From: CAJXVA01 sp963761755
Lineage (GTDB): Bacteria > Myxococcota_A > Polyangia > Nannocystales > Nannocystaceae
Direction of reading: 5' to 3'
Assembly: GCA_963761755.1 (NCBI GenBank)
Contig: CAVXIC010000013.1
Span: forward strand, 1 to 64,000
DNA: 64,000 bases
In this document: piece after piece, positions 41,616 to 50,136 of the stretch
How positions within the stretch are numbered: the first letter of the stretch is position 1
How the letters are laid out: each line of letters opens with the position of its first letter
Notes under the pieces: model-generated
The model's input: the letters and a program-made list of their open reading frames with translations, nothing else
Told to the model about the DNA's origin: nothing
The model's database searches: none
Position numbers and translations under genes: made by a program

Positions 41616-42797
41616 ATGTCGTCCAAGCGCCTCGATACCCAGCTCATTCACGCCGGCGAGCCTCACCCCCGCATCGAGGGGGCGGTCTCCATGCCGATCT
41701 TCCAGACCTCCACGTTCGAGAGTGGGGAGGTTGGCTCGTACCACGACGTCCGCTACCTGCGGCTCAACAACACGCCCAACCACGTGGTGCTGCACGACAA
41801 GATCGCCGCGATCGAAGGCACGGAGGCGGCGGTCGTAACCGCGAGCGGGATGGCGGCAATCTCCACCGCGTTGCTGTCGGTGCTGCGGCCTGGCGATCAC
41901 GTGATCGCGCAGTCCACCCTCTACGGCGGGACGCACAGCCTGTTCTTCGAGGACTTGTCCGCGCTGGGCATCGAGGTCTCGCTGTTTCCGGGCGACGACC
42001 CACAGCAGGCCGAAGCCGCGATTCGGCCCACCACCAAGGTGCTCTACTGCGAGTCGCTGGCCAATCCCCTCGTGCAGCTGGCCGCGTTGCCCGAACTTGC
42101 GCGCCTTGCCAACGCGCATGGGCTCGTGTCGATGGTCGACAACACGTTCGCCAGCCCCGTCAACCTACGGCCGGCACTGCTCGGCTTCGACATCGTGCTG
42201 CATTCGGCGACCAAGTATCTCAACGGGCACTCGGACATGGTCGCCGGAGTGATCGCCGGTCGTGCTCCGCTGGTCGCCGCCGCGCGTCGCAAGCTGGACC
42301 ACCTCGGAGCCTGCCTCGATCCACACGCGTGTTTCCTGCTGCATCGGGGCCTCAAGACGCTCGGGGTCCGGGTGCGGCACCAGAATGCCTCGGCGCTCAT
42401 GCTGGCCGAAACGCTCGAGGGGCATCCGAGCGTGGCGCGGGTGCACTACCCGGGGCTGGCGTCGCATCCCCACCACGCGCGCGCACGAGACGTGCTCTCC
42501 GGATTCGGCGGCATGCTCAGCTTCGAGGTCCACGGCGGCGGTGAGGCGTCCGCGCGGTTGGTCGCCTCGTTCGACCTGGCCGTCAACGCACCCAGCCTGG
42601 GCGGCCCCGAGACCCTGGTGACGCGTCCTTGCGATACCTCGCACAAGGGGATGACGCCGCAGGAGCGTGCGTCCGCCGGCGTCCGTGATGCCCTGGTCCG
42701 GGTCTCGGTCGGCCTCGAGGACCCGCAGGACATCATCGCCGACTTCGTCGGTGCGCTCGATTCCTCGCAGCATCGATCAGATCGTCCGACGGCGTAG
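41616..42797 (+). CDS. Cys/Met-metabolism PLP-dependent enzyme
   Basis: A 393-residue fold-type I enzyme of the cystathionine gamma-synthase/lyase family. Features: AHAGE-like RLDTQLIHAGE, TASGMAAISTAL, YGGTHSLFFEDL, CESLANPLVQL, VDNTFASP, and HSATKYLNGHSD with the PLP lysine, then SLGGPETLVTRP. These place it among gamma-synthases, gamma-lyases and methionine gamma-lyases, but the exact reaction cannot be chosen by eye. Cytoplasmic. Likely co-transcribed with the preceding gene, though a functional link is unclear. Confidence 0.88.
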   Translation: MSSKRLDTQLIHAGEPHPRIEGAVSMPIFQTSTFESGEVGSYHDVRYLRLNNTPNHVVLHDKIAAIEGTEAAVVTASGMAAISTALLSVLRPGDHVIAQSTLYGGTHSLFFEDLSALGIEVSLFPGDDPQQAEAAIRPTTKVLYCESLANPLVQLAALPELARLANAHGLVSMVDNTFASPVNLRPALLGFDIVLHSATKYLNGHSDMVAGVIAGRAPLVAAARRKLDHLGACLDPHACFLLHRGLKTLGVRVRHQNASALMLAETLEGHPSVARVHYPGLASHPHHARARDVLSGFGGMLSFEVHGGGEASARLVASFDLAVNAPSLGGPETLVTRPCDTSHKGMTPQERASAGVRDALVRVSVGLEDPQDIIADFVGALDSSQHRSDRPTA

Positions 42798-43075
42798 CTG
42801 GGTTTGCGCGGCGATGGCGTCCGCGGTCATGGCGCTCAGGCGGCCCGGAAAGGGCTCGCGGTTTTTGCGCGCGCGTGCCCGTGCGCAGGATCGCCCTTCC
42901 AAAACTGTTGCAAACCGAGCCGGCGAGGCTTCCGAAAAGGATCCCGAATAGGCTCATGATCTTGGGCCATTGACCCCGTACTGAGGTTGTATCCGAGAAG
43001 TTTATGTAAGCCAAATATCAACAATCTGTCTTGATAAAGGAAATCCCTGGGGAATCCTGAAATCAGGAAAACCCA
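42798..43075. other. Intergenic region with AT-rich promoter-like stretch
   Basis: No gene is convincing here. Bases 42990-43045 are AT-rich for this genome and share the tttatgtaa word and a following acaat(c)tgt(t)cttg segment with 13418-13450. A perfect TCCTGA-AA-TCAGGA dyad lies at 43055-43068, just before the start codon at 43076, and an AGGAAA sequence acts as a possible ribosome binding site. Confidence 0.45.
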
Positions 43076-43651
43076 ATGGCCGCACGCACCTCCACGTTCT
43101 TCACTGTCGCTGCCCTCACCCTCGCCACCGGCCTGGTCTCGTCCGAGGCACGCGCGTCCGAGACCGACTACGACGAGGCCTGTGCAGCCGCCGCGGAGGA
43201 GCCCGTGGAGTCGATGTCCGAGAAGACGTGCTTCCCCGTGTTCGGATGGTTCGACGCCGAAGTCATCCCGCCTCCTGCCTGCACGTCGCCGGTGGGCTTC
43301 TGCACCGAGGGCAACCTCTATGGCGTGCTTCGAGGCGGCTACAGCTTGACCGGGGAGCAGTTCCTGCAGACCGGAGATGGCCGGATTCCCTTCGTCAACT
43401 TCTTCACGGGAACCTCGGACGTGTCGAGCACGCTGGGCAACTTCATCGGTGTGGACGCGGGCTCCATCAACCTCAGCGCGCCGGGCTCGATCGGATCGGG
43501 TCGCGTGTCGACCTTGATCACCATCACCGAGAACACCGGGGGCGGTTGGCTGCCGATCGACTCCGGCTTCCTGTACATCCGCGGGCGGTCGGACCTGGCG
43601 ACCGGGACGGTCGACGGCGACTACGCGGGCATCGTCTGTTTCGACGACTAG
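43076..43651 (+). CDS. Hypothetical secreted protein
   Basis: A 191-residue exported protein with signal peptide MAARTSTFFTVAALTLATGL cut near SEARASE. The mature protein has six cysteines (CAAAAEEP, KTCFPVFGWF, PPACTSPVGFCTEGNLYG, IVCFDD) likely paired, and a beta-rich core (YSLTGEQFLQTGDG, STLITITENTGGG) of a barrel or sandwich type. No family recognised. Its last four bases overlap the convergent gene stop. Confidence 0.75.
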   Translation: MAARTSTFFTVAALTLATGLVSSEARASETDYDEACAAAAEEPVESMSEKTCFPVFGWFDAEVIPPPACTSPVGFCTEGNLYGVLRGGYSLTGEQFLQTGDGRIPFVNFFTGTSDVSSTLGNFIGVDAGSINLSAPGSIGSGRVSTLITITENTGGGWLPIDSGFLYIRGRSDLATGTVDGDYAGIVCFDD

Positions 43652-44163
43652 CCTTTGCTACGAGGGATTTCTTCGTCGATGCGCAGGCGGAGGGATGTGA
43701 CCGCCTGCCACATCTGGGCCGATGTGTACTGGGCGTCCGTGGCCTTGGTGAGCTCGGGAACCTGCCAGTCGGTGGCTTCCTTGAGCGTCGCGAAGATCTT
43801 GTGCGGGAAGGGCTGCCGGGCGAGCATCGTGAGGCCCGCGACCACGCTGCGCACTGCCCCGGCGCGAAAGCCCGTCCCTTCGAACGCGACCGAGGACGCC
43901 TTGATGTAGTCGGCGGACGCGAAGAAGTCGGCGATGCGAGAGCGAGCTTCGCTCGGAGGCATCGGTGCGGACTGCTCGATGATCGTCAGCAAGCCGATGC
44001 CACCGGGGTACTTTCGGGCGAGTTCTTCGCTCGTCCGCTGGGAAAGATCGACGGCGTTGGAGAAGGTCGCAACCCGCCAGATGATCAGCGAAACGTTGTT
44101 CCAAGTGCCGACGATGTGGTCGGGCGTCGCCTCGTAGACGTTCGGTTCTTGGAGGGTCGCCAT
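43648..44163 (-). CDS. Small STAS-like family protein
   Basis: A 171-residue cytoplasmic protein. The strand-helix order (TWNNVSLIIWRVATFSNAVDLSQRTSEEL, GGIGLLTIIEQSAPMPPSEA, AVAFEGTGFRAGAVRSVVAGL, FPHKIFATLKEATDWQ) matches a myxobacterial group of SpoIIAA/STAS-like proteins of unknown role. A TACGTT hexamer sits about 12 bases upstream of ATG 44163. It lies 43 bases downstream of the E1-nitroreductase gene stop on the same strand. Confidence 0.6.
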   Translation of the reverse strand: MATLQEPNVYEATPDHIVGTWNNVSLIIWRVATFSNAVDLSQRTSEELARKYPGGIGLLTIIEQSAPMPPSEARSRIADFFASADYIKASSVAFEGTGFRAGAVRSVVAGLTMLARQPFPHKIFATLKEATDWQVPELTKATDAQYTSAQMWQAVTSLRLRIDEEIPRSKG

Positions 44164-44206
44164 GATTCGGCCGGCAACGTATCACGCTCGGCCGGCCCAG
44201 CGAACT

Positions 44207-46459
44207 TCAGAGCGTGGGGCCCCGAAGGACGTCGAAGAAGGCGTCGAGCGGGCGTCGCGGAGAGCGATTTTGGGTGCTCTGGGCGACCGCCAGACGAAAC
44301 ACCATGAGCTCGGATCCCGGCCCAGCCTCGGGGTGGGTCGCGGCGTAGGCCGTGGCCAACACCGCCAGGCGCTCGCGTGCCCAGGGCGACAGGCTGTTCG
44401 GGTCTTCTCGAAGGCGCTGAAGCATGTAGATGAACGCGGTCAGCGGCTGAAACGCGAGCCCGAGCGTGGTCGCCCGAAGCCAGACCCCTTGCATCGCACG
44501 CCCTCCGCGCAGGTAGGGATTCTCCGTATGCGCGGAGACGCGCAGAATTCCGATCGCCGCCGCCGACGCCAGCGCCTTTCGACTGCCTCGTCCGAGCCCA
44601 TGGCCAGCGCCGATGTGGCGCAGCGTGTCCATGACGTCGGCCCGCTGGAGAAGGTCGATCCCCGCACGCTGGGTCGGGTCGAGCTCGAGGCTCGGAAGGT
44701 CGATGCCATCGCGCTCGGTGAGCGCTTCTCTTCGCGTCAACCGAAGCTCCGAGAACAGCTCTCCACGCATGGCTGGATCCAGGTAGCGAATCCGATCGCT
44801 GTGTGCGATCACGTCGGCGAGGCGCTCGATCCCCTCGGCCTCCGTCACGAGCGACAACTCGGCGTCATGTGCCGTCGCGACCTCCAGGAGAGCGCGCTTG
44901 GCTTCGGTCGCAAGCGGGACGCGAGGCCCGAGCTTGCGATTGGTGCAGCGCGTCCGCACCGCGTCCAACGACACGGGATCGGGATGCGGCGGCGCTGGCT
45001 CGAGCTCCGCGATGAACACCGGCGCAGAGGGGTCGAACGCGTCCGAAAGGGAGATCGTCGGCCGAAAGCCGAGCGCGGGTGCGACGAGCTCGATGTTGAG
45101 CGCAGACGCACCACAAGCCAGGAGGCTGGCGCGGCTGCGAAAGTCCAGAATCGACCGTGTCTCCCCGCGCTGGGTGTCGACGAAACAGGCGAGCCGTCGG
45201 CCGTCCAGTTCGAAGCGCCAAGGCTGCATGTTGCCGCCTGAAGGCGCCAGCGCGGCGTGGGCGACGAGGGCCCGGATCCGCTCCAGCTCGGGTGCCGAGG
45301 CGTCGGGCAGCAGAGGCAGATCGGGTTCCATCACCTCCCAATGCTCGCCGACCCGGGGCGAGCGAGGTCGAGGTTCGGCCCGAAGATCCGCGTCGATGTC
45401 GACGTAGAAGCGACCCGAACGGGTCAGCTCTCCCAGGGCGAGCAGTCGGGCAGCGGTCGCGTTGAGTGCTCCGCCGAGCGCGACCGCCGAAGCGAGCTGC
45501 GGCCAGGTCTTGAGCGAGGTGTCGATGTCCAGCATCGACGCCGTCAGGCGACTGGACATCTCTCGGGCACCCAGGAGCTCCAACACGATGGGAACCTTGT
45601 CGTAGGTGGAGAGGTTGCCGAGCGACTTCGCGTCGTGATCTCCGACGAGTCCGTGGAAGAACGGGCGCTCCGGCTCGAGGTCGAAGCGCTCGACGTCCAG
45701 CATGCCGCGGTCGCTGGTCTCCATCAGGACCGGGATCCTCCGGCGCCGCGCGGCCTCCCGCAGCACGAACTTCATCTTCAGGTCGTCGCATTCGTCGAAG
45801 AGCACATCGACCGGTCGGTCGGTGCCGAGGAACGCGTCCAGGTTGTCGTCCGAGACGCCCTCGGGGAAGATGCGAATCTCCAGGAACGGGTTGATCTCGA
45901 ACATCTCGCGGGCGGTGAGGACCGCCTTGTTGACCCCCAGCTCGAGCACGCTGCCCCGCAGTCGGTTGAGGTTGGAGAGTTCGAGGTGGTCGAAGTCGGC
46001 GAGGTGGAACGTCCCGCCGATCTCTTCGAGCGCCAGCGTCAGGGCGGTCGCGCGCCCCACGGACAGGCCGGCGATCGAGACCGTGAGCGACCTGAGCGTG
46101 TTCTGCTCTTCGGCGCTGATCTTGTTGCGGTTGCGGCTGGTCCGAAGCTCTCGAAAGTCGGCCTCGGGGAGGAGATGCGTGATGGCGCGTCTCCATGGAA
46201 AATAGACCCAGACGCCGAAGTGCTCGAGCGTCTCCGTGCCGGCGTACGCGCGGACTGCAGCAGGGCGATCCGCGGGGCTGAGCACGAGTCCGGGAGATCT
46301 CGTTTCGAGGAGCTCGCCGATCTGGTCGATGATCGTGTCGGGCGCGACCACGACGCCCGTGACGGCCGAGAGCGCCGAGAGCTTGCTGCGATCGGCGTCG
46401 TTGCCCGCGCGAAGGATCACCGGTTCCCACGCAGCGGAGGAAGAGTCGTTGGCGTTCAT
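44207..46459 (-). CDS. E1-like ThiF/nitroreductase fusion protein (Rv1355c/MoeY-like)
   Basis: A 750-residue fusion. After an N-terminal region (WVYFPWRRAITHLLPEADFRELRTSRNRNK) comes an E1/ThiF-like adenylylating fold: SIAGLSVGRATALTLALEEIGGTFHLADFDHLELSNLNR (about 125-165) with the Asp and Arg/Asn residues of the ATP pocket, LFDECDDLKMK, and METSDRGMLDVERFD. From about 395 a nitroreductase domain has LAPSGGNMQPWRFE for FMN. It resembles mycobacterial Rv1355c (annotated MoeY), whose substrate is not known. No CXXC zinc pairs are seen. The start overlaps the PilZ gene stop, so the two are co-translated. Confidence 0.8.
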   Translation of the reverse strand: MNANDSSSAAWEPVILRAGNDADRSKLSALSAVTGVVVAPDTIIDQIGELLETRSPGLVLSPADRPAAVRAYAGTETLEHFGVWVYFPWRRAITHLLPEADFRELRTSRNRNKISAEEQNTLRSLTVSIAGLSVGRATALTLALEEIGGTFHLADFDHLELSNLNRLRGSVLELGVNKAVLTAREMFEINPFLEIRIFPEGVSDDNLDAFLGTDRPVDVLFDECDDLKMKFVLREAARRRRIPVLMETSDRGMLDVERFDLEPERPFFHGLVGDHDAKSLGNLSTYDKVPIVLELLGAREMSSRLTASMLDIDTSLKTWPQLASAVALGGALNATAARLLALGELTRSGRFYVDIDADLRAEPRPRSPRVGEHWEVMEPDLPLLPDASAPELERIRALVAHAALAPSGGNMQPWRFELDGRRLACFVDTQRGETRSILDFRSRASLLACGASALNIELVAPALGFRPTISLSDAFDPSAPVFIAELEPAPPHPDPVSLDAVRTRCTNRKLGPRVPLATEAKRALLEVATAHDAELSLVTEAEGIERLADVIAHSDRIRYLDPAMRGELFSELRLTRREALTERDGIDLPSLELDPTQRAGIDLLQRADVMDTLRHIGAGHGLGRGSRKALASAAAIGILRVSAHTENPYLRGGRAMQGVWLRATTLGLAFQPLTAFIYMLQRLREDPNSLSPWARERLAVLATAYAATHPEAGPGSELMVFRLAVAQSTQNRSPRRPLDAFFDVLRGPTL

Positions 46460-48363
46460 CGTTCGTGGTCGTCGAGGAGGGGATGGAAGGCGGTCGCGAC
46501 CTCCATGATCCGCTCGACATACAGCGGTGTGAGCTCGCCCGAGACGACGGTGGTCCAGGCTTCGCCCAGGGGGAGCACCCCCTCGCCGGCGGGCACCGGA
46601 ACGTCGGGGGCGGCGAAGTAGACGAAGCGATCGAGCCCGCATGCGGCGAACCATGCGCCTGCGTCGGCGAGCAGCGATGTGATGATGGCGGGCGTCGCGG
46701 TCTCGACTTCGAAGATCCGGCAGGCGTTGGTGAGCTGAAAGAGGTGGATGCCAGGATCGGTTGCGTCGAGGACGGCGAACGCAACCGGACGTCCGTCCTG
46801 CAGCGCTACGCGAACGGTCCGCCGGCGCATCAGGCCGTCGAAGGTCCACCATTGGTCGATGGCCGGTCCATCGAGGTCCTCGAACGCGAGCCCTGTGGCT
46901 TGAATGTAGGGGGCGGCCTCGCGCTCTTGGATCCGGGCCGACAGCTCCGCCTGTTCGCGCTTGGTCGCGTTGCGTGCCTGCAGCGGCGAGACGAACTGCG
47001 TCGCCGCGCGCGTGTCGACTTCGAATGCAGCGAACGGTGTGACGCTTGCGAGCCCCTGCGGGATCCACGGAAGCGCGACCTCGTAGTTGACGGCACGCGC
47101 CCAGCGCCCCGCTCGCTGCACGTACGTCACGATCCATTCCGCGCCCCGCTGAGCGATGTGCTCGTAGGACCGGACATACGCGGCCACCAGGTTGCCGTGC
47201 CCCAGGTCGTCGAGGCCGCGCGTCGATTGGGACCGGTTGCCCTGGTATCCGAGCCAACCCCGTCTCCACATGCGCAGCTGGTGCACTGAAGCGTTGAGTC
47301 CTCGGCGAGTGCGGGTGGAGAACACTGCACACTGCTGTGGATGCTGTTCCACGAGGGCGTGAATCGCGGAGAACTCGTCTCGATAGCGCTCGAAGTCTTC
47401 GGGCGTCTTCCCCGACAGACCGAAGTACCCCGAATCACGGTAGAGCTGCCAGAGTTCATCCGCGTTCGCGCCCGACTTGTCGGCCACTGGATGAAGTGCG
47501 TCGAGAACCTGCGCACGTGAATCATCGTCCATCTCGAGGACCTCCAGACCAACGACTTGGCGGCCTGCGATGTCGGAGGCGTGCCGTACGACGCCGCGTG
47601 CACGGACCCTGGTCTCTCCACGGACGGTGAGCTCGAAGTCGAACTCCAGCCCTGGCCACAGGGCGTCATGCACCGCGTCGCTCCAGAACGAGAGGCCCGA
47701 CCAGGACAGCTCACGGACCGTCCGGTCGAGGTGGATCTCGCCGTGCACGGGATGAACCGCGTTGAGGTGCAGTCGCGTGTCGACGCGGACCCGGCGCTCG
47801 GACCGTCTCGTCACCTGCTCGAGCTCCAAGGGCGCCTTGCCGGCTCCCGGCGAGCGGAACCGAAACAGCGAGTAGGGGCCGTCGACCTCGACCAGCATGT
47901 TGGCTCCCGGAAGGCGCTCGAGGTCGAGACGGCCTTCTGCGTGAAGCATCGACAGCAAGCGCGCGATGCGGTCGGGCTCGCGAATGACCTGCCGTCGACC
48001 CTCGGTTCGTTCCGACATCTGTTCGTCCGGCCTTCGCGCGCGACTCAACTGAATCAGCGCACGCGTGCACGTCACGGTATCGGGGATGAGCAGGACCAGG
48101 GCTGTCTCCGCGTCGGTCGAAATCGCGCGAACGGGCACCGCGAGATCCTCCGCTCCTCCTCGTGAGAGGAGCAGGACCGCGTCATCACCTGGCTTCGGTC
48201 GCCACCCGCGCAGACGTGCCGTCGTCACGCTGAGCTCTTGCACGCGGACGAGGCATTCGCCTTCGGGCGAGGACACCCTGTCCCCACTGGTCAGGGGAGC
48301 AGATACAGCGAGGTCCGAAATGCTTTGATCGATGACCCGAACTCCCGACAATGACCGTAGCAC
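46456..48363 (-). CDS. PilZ-domain protein with C-terminal acyltransferase-like region
   Basis: A 635-residue cytoplasmic protein. A PilZ-like c-di-GMP-binding segment covers about 180-290: RRSERRVRVDTRLHL gives the RxxxR arginines and ELSWSGLSFW takes the place of [D/N]xSxxG, with Glu for Asp. Residues about 330-610 form an alpha/beta domain of GNAT-like style (FAAFEVDTRAATQF, VRVALQDGRPVAFAVLDATDPGIHLF, FEVETATPAIITSL). It is co-translated with the E1-nitroreductase gene, so c-di-GMP might control that enzyme. Start GTG 48363; other starts are possible. Function inferred only. Confidence 0.75.
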   Translation of the reverse strand: MLRSLSGVRVIDQSISDLAVSAPLTSGDRVSSPEGECLVRVQELSVTTARLRGWRPKPGDDAVLLLSRGGAEDLAVPVRAISTDAETALVLLIPDTVTCTRALIQLSRARRPDEQMSERTEGRRQVIREPDRIARLLSMLHAEGRLDLERLPGANMLVEVDGPYSLFRFRSPGAGKAPLELEQVTRRSERRVRVDTRLHLNAVHPVHGEIHLDRTVRELSWSGLSFWSDAVHDALWPGLEFDFELTVRGETRVRARGVVRHASDIAGRQVVGLEVLEMDDDSRAQVLDALHPVADKSGANADELWQLYRDSGYFGLSGKTPEDFERYRDEFSAIHALVEQHPQQCAVFSTRTRRGLNASVHQLRMWRRGWLGYQGNRSQSTRGLDDLGHGNLVAAYVRSYEHIAQRGAEWIVTYVQRAGRWARAVNYEVALPWIPQGLASVTPFAAFEVDTRAATQFVSPLQARNATKREQAELSARIQEREAAPYIQATGLAFEDLDGPAIDQWWTFDGLMRRRTVRVALQDGRPVAFAVLDATDPGIHLFQLTNACRIFEVETATPAIITSLLADAGAWFAACGLDRFVYFAAPDVPVPAGEGVLPLGEAWTTVVSGELTPLYVERIMEVATAFHPLLDDHER

Positions 48364-48443
48364 GTGAGAAGCACGCGACAGGCTTCGCTGGGATCTTTTT
48401 CGCCTCCATCCAGCGCGTAGTCGCGCACAACGGAGACTCTGGA

Positions 48444-49163
48444 TCAGCTCGCCGCTGCGATGGCCGGCGCACGACGTATCGCCCGGAGCGCTTCGGCGAG
48501 CCGAGCCTTGGCGTCCTCGTCGACGACGTGTCCGTGCGCCATCACGACGCGCTCGATGGGCCAGGCGAGCAATCGCTCGACGCTCTTGGACGCGGCGCGT
48601 TCATCCTTGATCGATGAGCGCAGGAGGCGACTGAGGGCGAATCGCCGGTATGTCCCTGCCATGCGCAGAACCCAAGGCGTGATCCACCCGCGCGTCTGAT
48701 GGATGTTGAACACGAGGTCAGTCACGATGGCCGTTCCGCTGCTGCTGTGGAAGAACACTGTTTCGTTGGCAAATGGGATGCCTTCGATGGGCAACGGCTC
48801 CAGCTCATGCCTCCAGGGCGGGTCGGACTCTCCGAGCACGGCATTGAATCGAATGTCGGGTCGCTTACCGGCCAGTCCTGGGGCGCCCCAGACCGTCGCG
48901 GTGGGGTAACGCTCGATCGCCGGTGCGAGGTGCGTGTGGTGGTGGAGATTGGGCGCAACGATGTGCTCGACCTGGCCCAATGCGGCGAGGGCATGCGCGA
49001 GGGCGTCGTCGATGGGGACGACCGAGTGTAGGAGCAGCCCACCGCCCTCGAGACGGACCACCGTCATGCGCCCGCGGAAGTGCACCAGCCCTCCCATGAA
49101 GAGGTCGTGCTCGGCGCCCCACAGGCCCTCCGCGATCGGCTCGAGTGCTGGGTCCATCATCAT
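48444..49163 (-). CDS. DUF4336/metallo-beta-lactamase-fold-like protein
   Basis: A protein of about 239 residues resembling DUF4336: EPIAEGLWGAEHDLFMGGLVHFRGRMTVVRLEGGGL, then HIVAPNLHHHTHLAPAIERYP, where HHHTHL is a degenerate version of the lactamase HxHxDH metal motif, and VVMAHGHVVDED near the end. Metal binding is likely, hydrolase activity uncertain. Starts are ATG 49163, 49160 and 49157. It is divergent from the MarR gene with two dyad operators between them, so it is probably a MarR-controlled gene. Confidence 0.75.
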   Translation of the reverse strand: MMMDPALEPIAEGLWGAEHDLFMGGLVHFRGRMTVVRLEGGGLLLHSVVPIDDALAHALAALGQVEHIVAPNLHHHTHLAPAIERYPTATVWGAPGLAGKRPDIRFNAVLGESDPPWRHELEPLPIEGIPFANETVFFHSSSGTAIVTDLVFNIHQTRGWITPWVLRMAGTYRRFALSRLLRSSIKDERAASKSVERLLAWPIERVVMAHGHVVDEDAKARLAEALRAIRRAPAIAAAS

Positions 49164-49172
49164 CGTGAAGAT

Positions 49173-49211
49173 AGTCAACCATCGTTGACTAAAAAGTCAA
49201 GTATGATTGAC
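49173..49211. promoter_or_regulatory. Two tandem dyads, candidate MarR operators
   Basis: A perfect inverted repeat AGTCAAC-CATC-GTTGACT (49173-49190) and a second GTCAA-N6-TTGAC (49196-49211) lie in the divergent gap. Both contain the half-site GTCAA, and centres are 22 bases apart, two helical turns, as expected for cooperative binding by a winged-helix dimer. The adjacent MarR protein is the probable binder. Confidence 0.65.
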
Positions 49212-49222
49212 GAAGTTTCGAA

Positions 49223-49726
49223 ATGGCCATCGACACCCAAGAAGCCACGACGTTGGAGCGGAGCAAGCGCGCCAGCCTCGGTCAGGTGTTGATGAAGGCA
49301 GCGAGGCTGCTCGATGAACAAGCGCTGGCGCGGATCCGCGTCCGCACCGGAAACGCGATTCGACCGGCACACAGCAACCTCTTCCCGCACATCGATCTGG
49401 AGGGCTCACGGCTCACCGTGATCGCGCAGCGCATGGGTCTGACCAAGCAGGCCGTCGGCCACCTCGTCGGTGACCTCGAGTCGATGGGCGTCGTCGAGCG
49501 GGTTCCCGATCCCACCGACGGACGGGCGAAGCTGGTGAGATTCACCCGTCGAAACGGTCGGTCGAGTCTCTTCGATGGACTCGCCGTGCTGGCCGAGTTC
49601 GAGGAGGAGCTCGCGCAGGAGCTGGGGGACGAGACGATGGAGGCGCTGCGCGTACACCTGCCCAAGCTGCTCGACGCGCTCGAAGCTAGCCCTCAATCTG
49701 AGCGCTCTTTTCGAGAAGTCGAATGA
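49223..49726 (+). CDS. MarR-family transcriptional regulator
   Basis: A 167-residue protein with a winged-helix core: LEGSRLTVIAQRMGLTKQAVGHLVGDLESMGVVERVPDPTDGRAKLVRFT, the typical recognition helix plus DPxDGRxKLV wing of MarR. N-terminal and C-terminal helices (LEEELAQELGDETMEALRVHLPKLLDAL) form the dimer. It is divergent from the DUF4336 gene, with GTCAA dyads upstream of its start, so autoregulation is likely. Inducer unknown. Confidence 0.88.
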   Translation: MAIDTQEATTLERSKRASLGQVLMKAARLLDEQALARIRVRTGNAIRPAHSNLFPHIDLEGSRLTVIAQRMGLTKQAVGHLVGDLESMGVVERVPDPTDGRAKLVRFTRRNGRSSLFDGLAVLAEFEEELAQELGDETMEALRVHLPKLLDALEASPQSERSFREVE

Positions 49727-50133
49727 TCGAGGGCGGGGTTGGGGTGGATGATGCCCGTGCCGGTGCCGCCGACGTACGCGTCGCTGTCTTGTTGGTCGTA
49801 GCCGACCACGACGACGCCGAACTTCTGGTCGCCCCCGTCGAGGACGTGAACGCCGTCGGGTACGGGGACCCGAGCGACCTCGTATGTGCCGTCACCTACG
49901 GGCACGAACGAACCATCGTCGACCGGAACTGCGTCGATGGTGATCGGAGCGCCTGCGGGCCGGGTCAGGACGAAGACGTCGTTGACCCAGGTGCCGGGAA
50001 CGGGGACCCCATAGCGGGGCAAGAACTGCTCACCATGTAGCCGACGACCCCGATGGGCTTGCTGGCGCTGATGCCGAAGTCGGCCTCGGCGCCTTGGGGA
50101 GCGCTGACCAACACCCCCACAGGGTGCCACGAA
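49727..50133 (-). pseudogene. Remnant of an IgGFc-binding-type surface protein
   Basis: Minus-strand translation gives two adjoining pieces of one protein end: VLVSAPQGAEADFGISASKPIGVVGYM in one frame (from about 50130), then, after a frameshift near 50040, EQFLPRYGVPVPGTWVNDVFVLTRPAG, VGDGTYEVARVPVPDGVHV and FGVVVVGYDQQDSDAYVGG in the next frame. These match the C-terminal region of IgGFc-binding-domain proteins that are common in myxobacteria. The rest of the gene is gone: the 5' side abuts the methyltransferase stop and the 3' side reaches the MarR stop. Confidence 0.6.
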
Positions 50134-50136
50134 ACT

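Noticed and set aside
42733..43014. Minus-strand ORF of 93 codons before the secreted protein gene
   Set aside because: Overlaps the PLP enzyme end, Arg-rich, no motif, and the region looks like a promoter.
44207..46459. Molybdenum cofactor MoeB/MoaD-activating enzyme
   Set aside because: Lacks CXXC zinc pairs and is fused to a nitroreductase; no moa or moe genes are adjacent, so the MoeB name would overstate the evidence.
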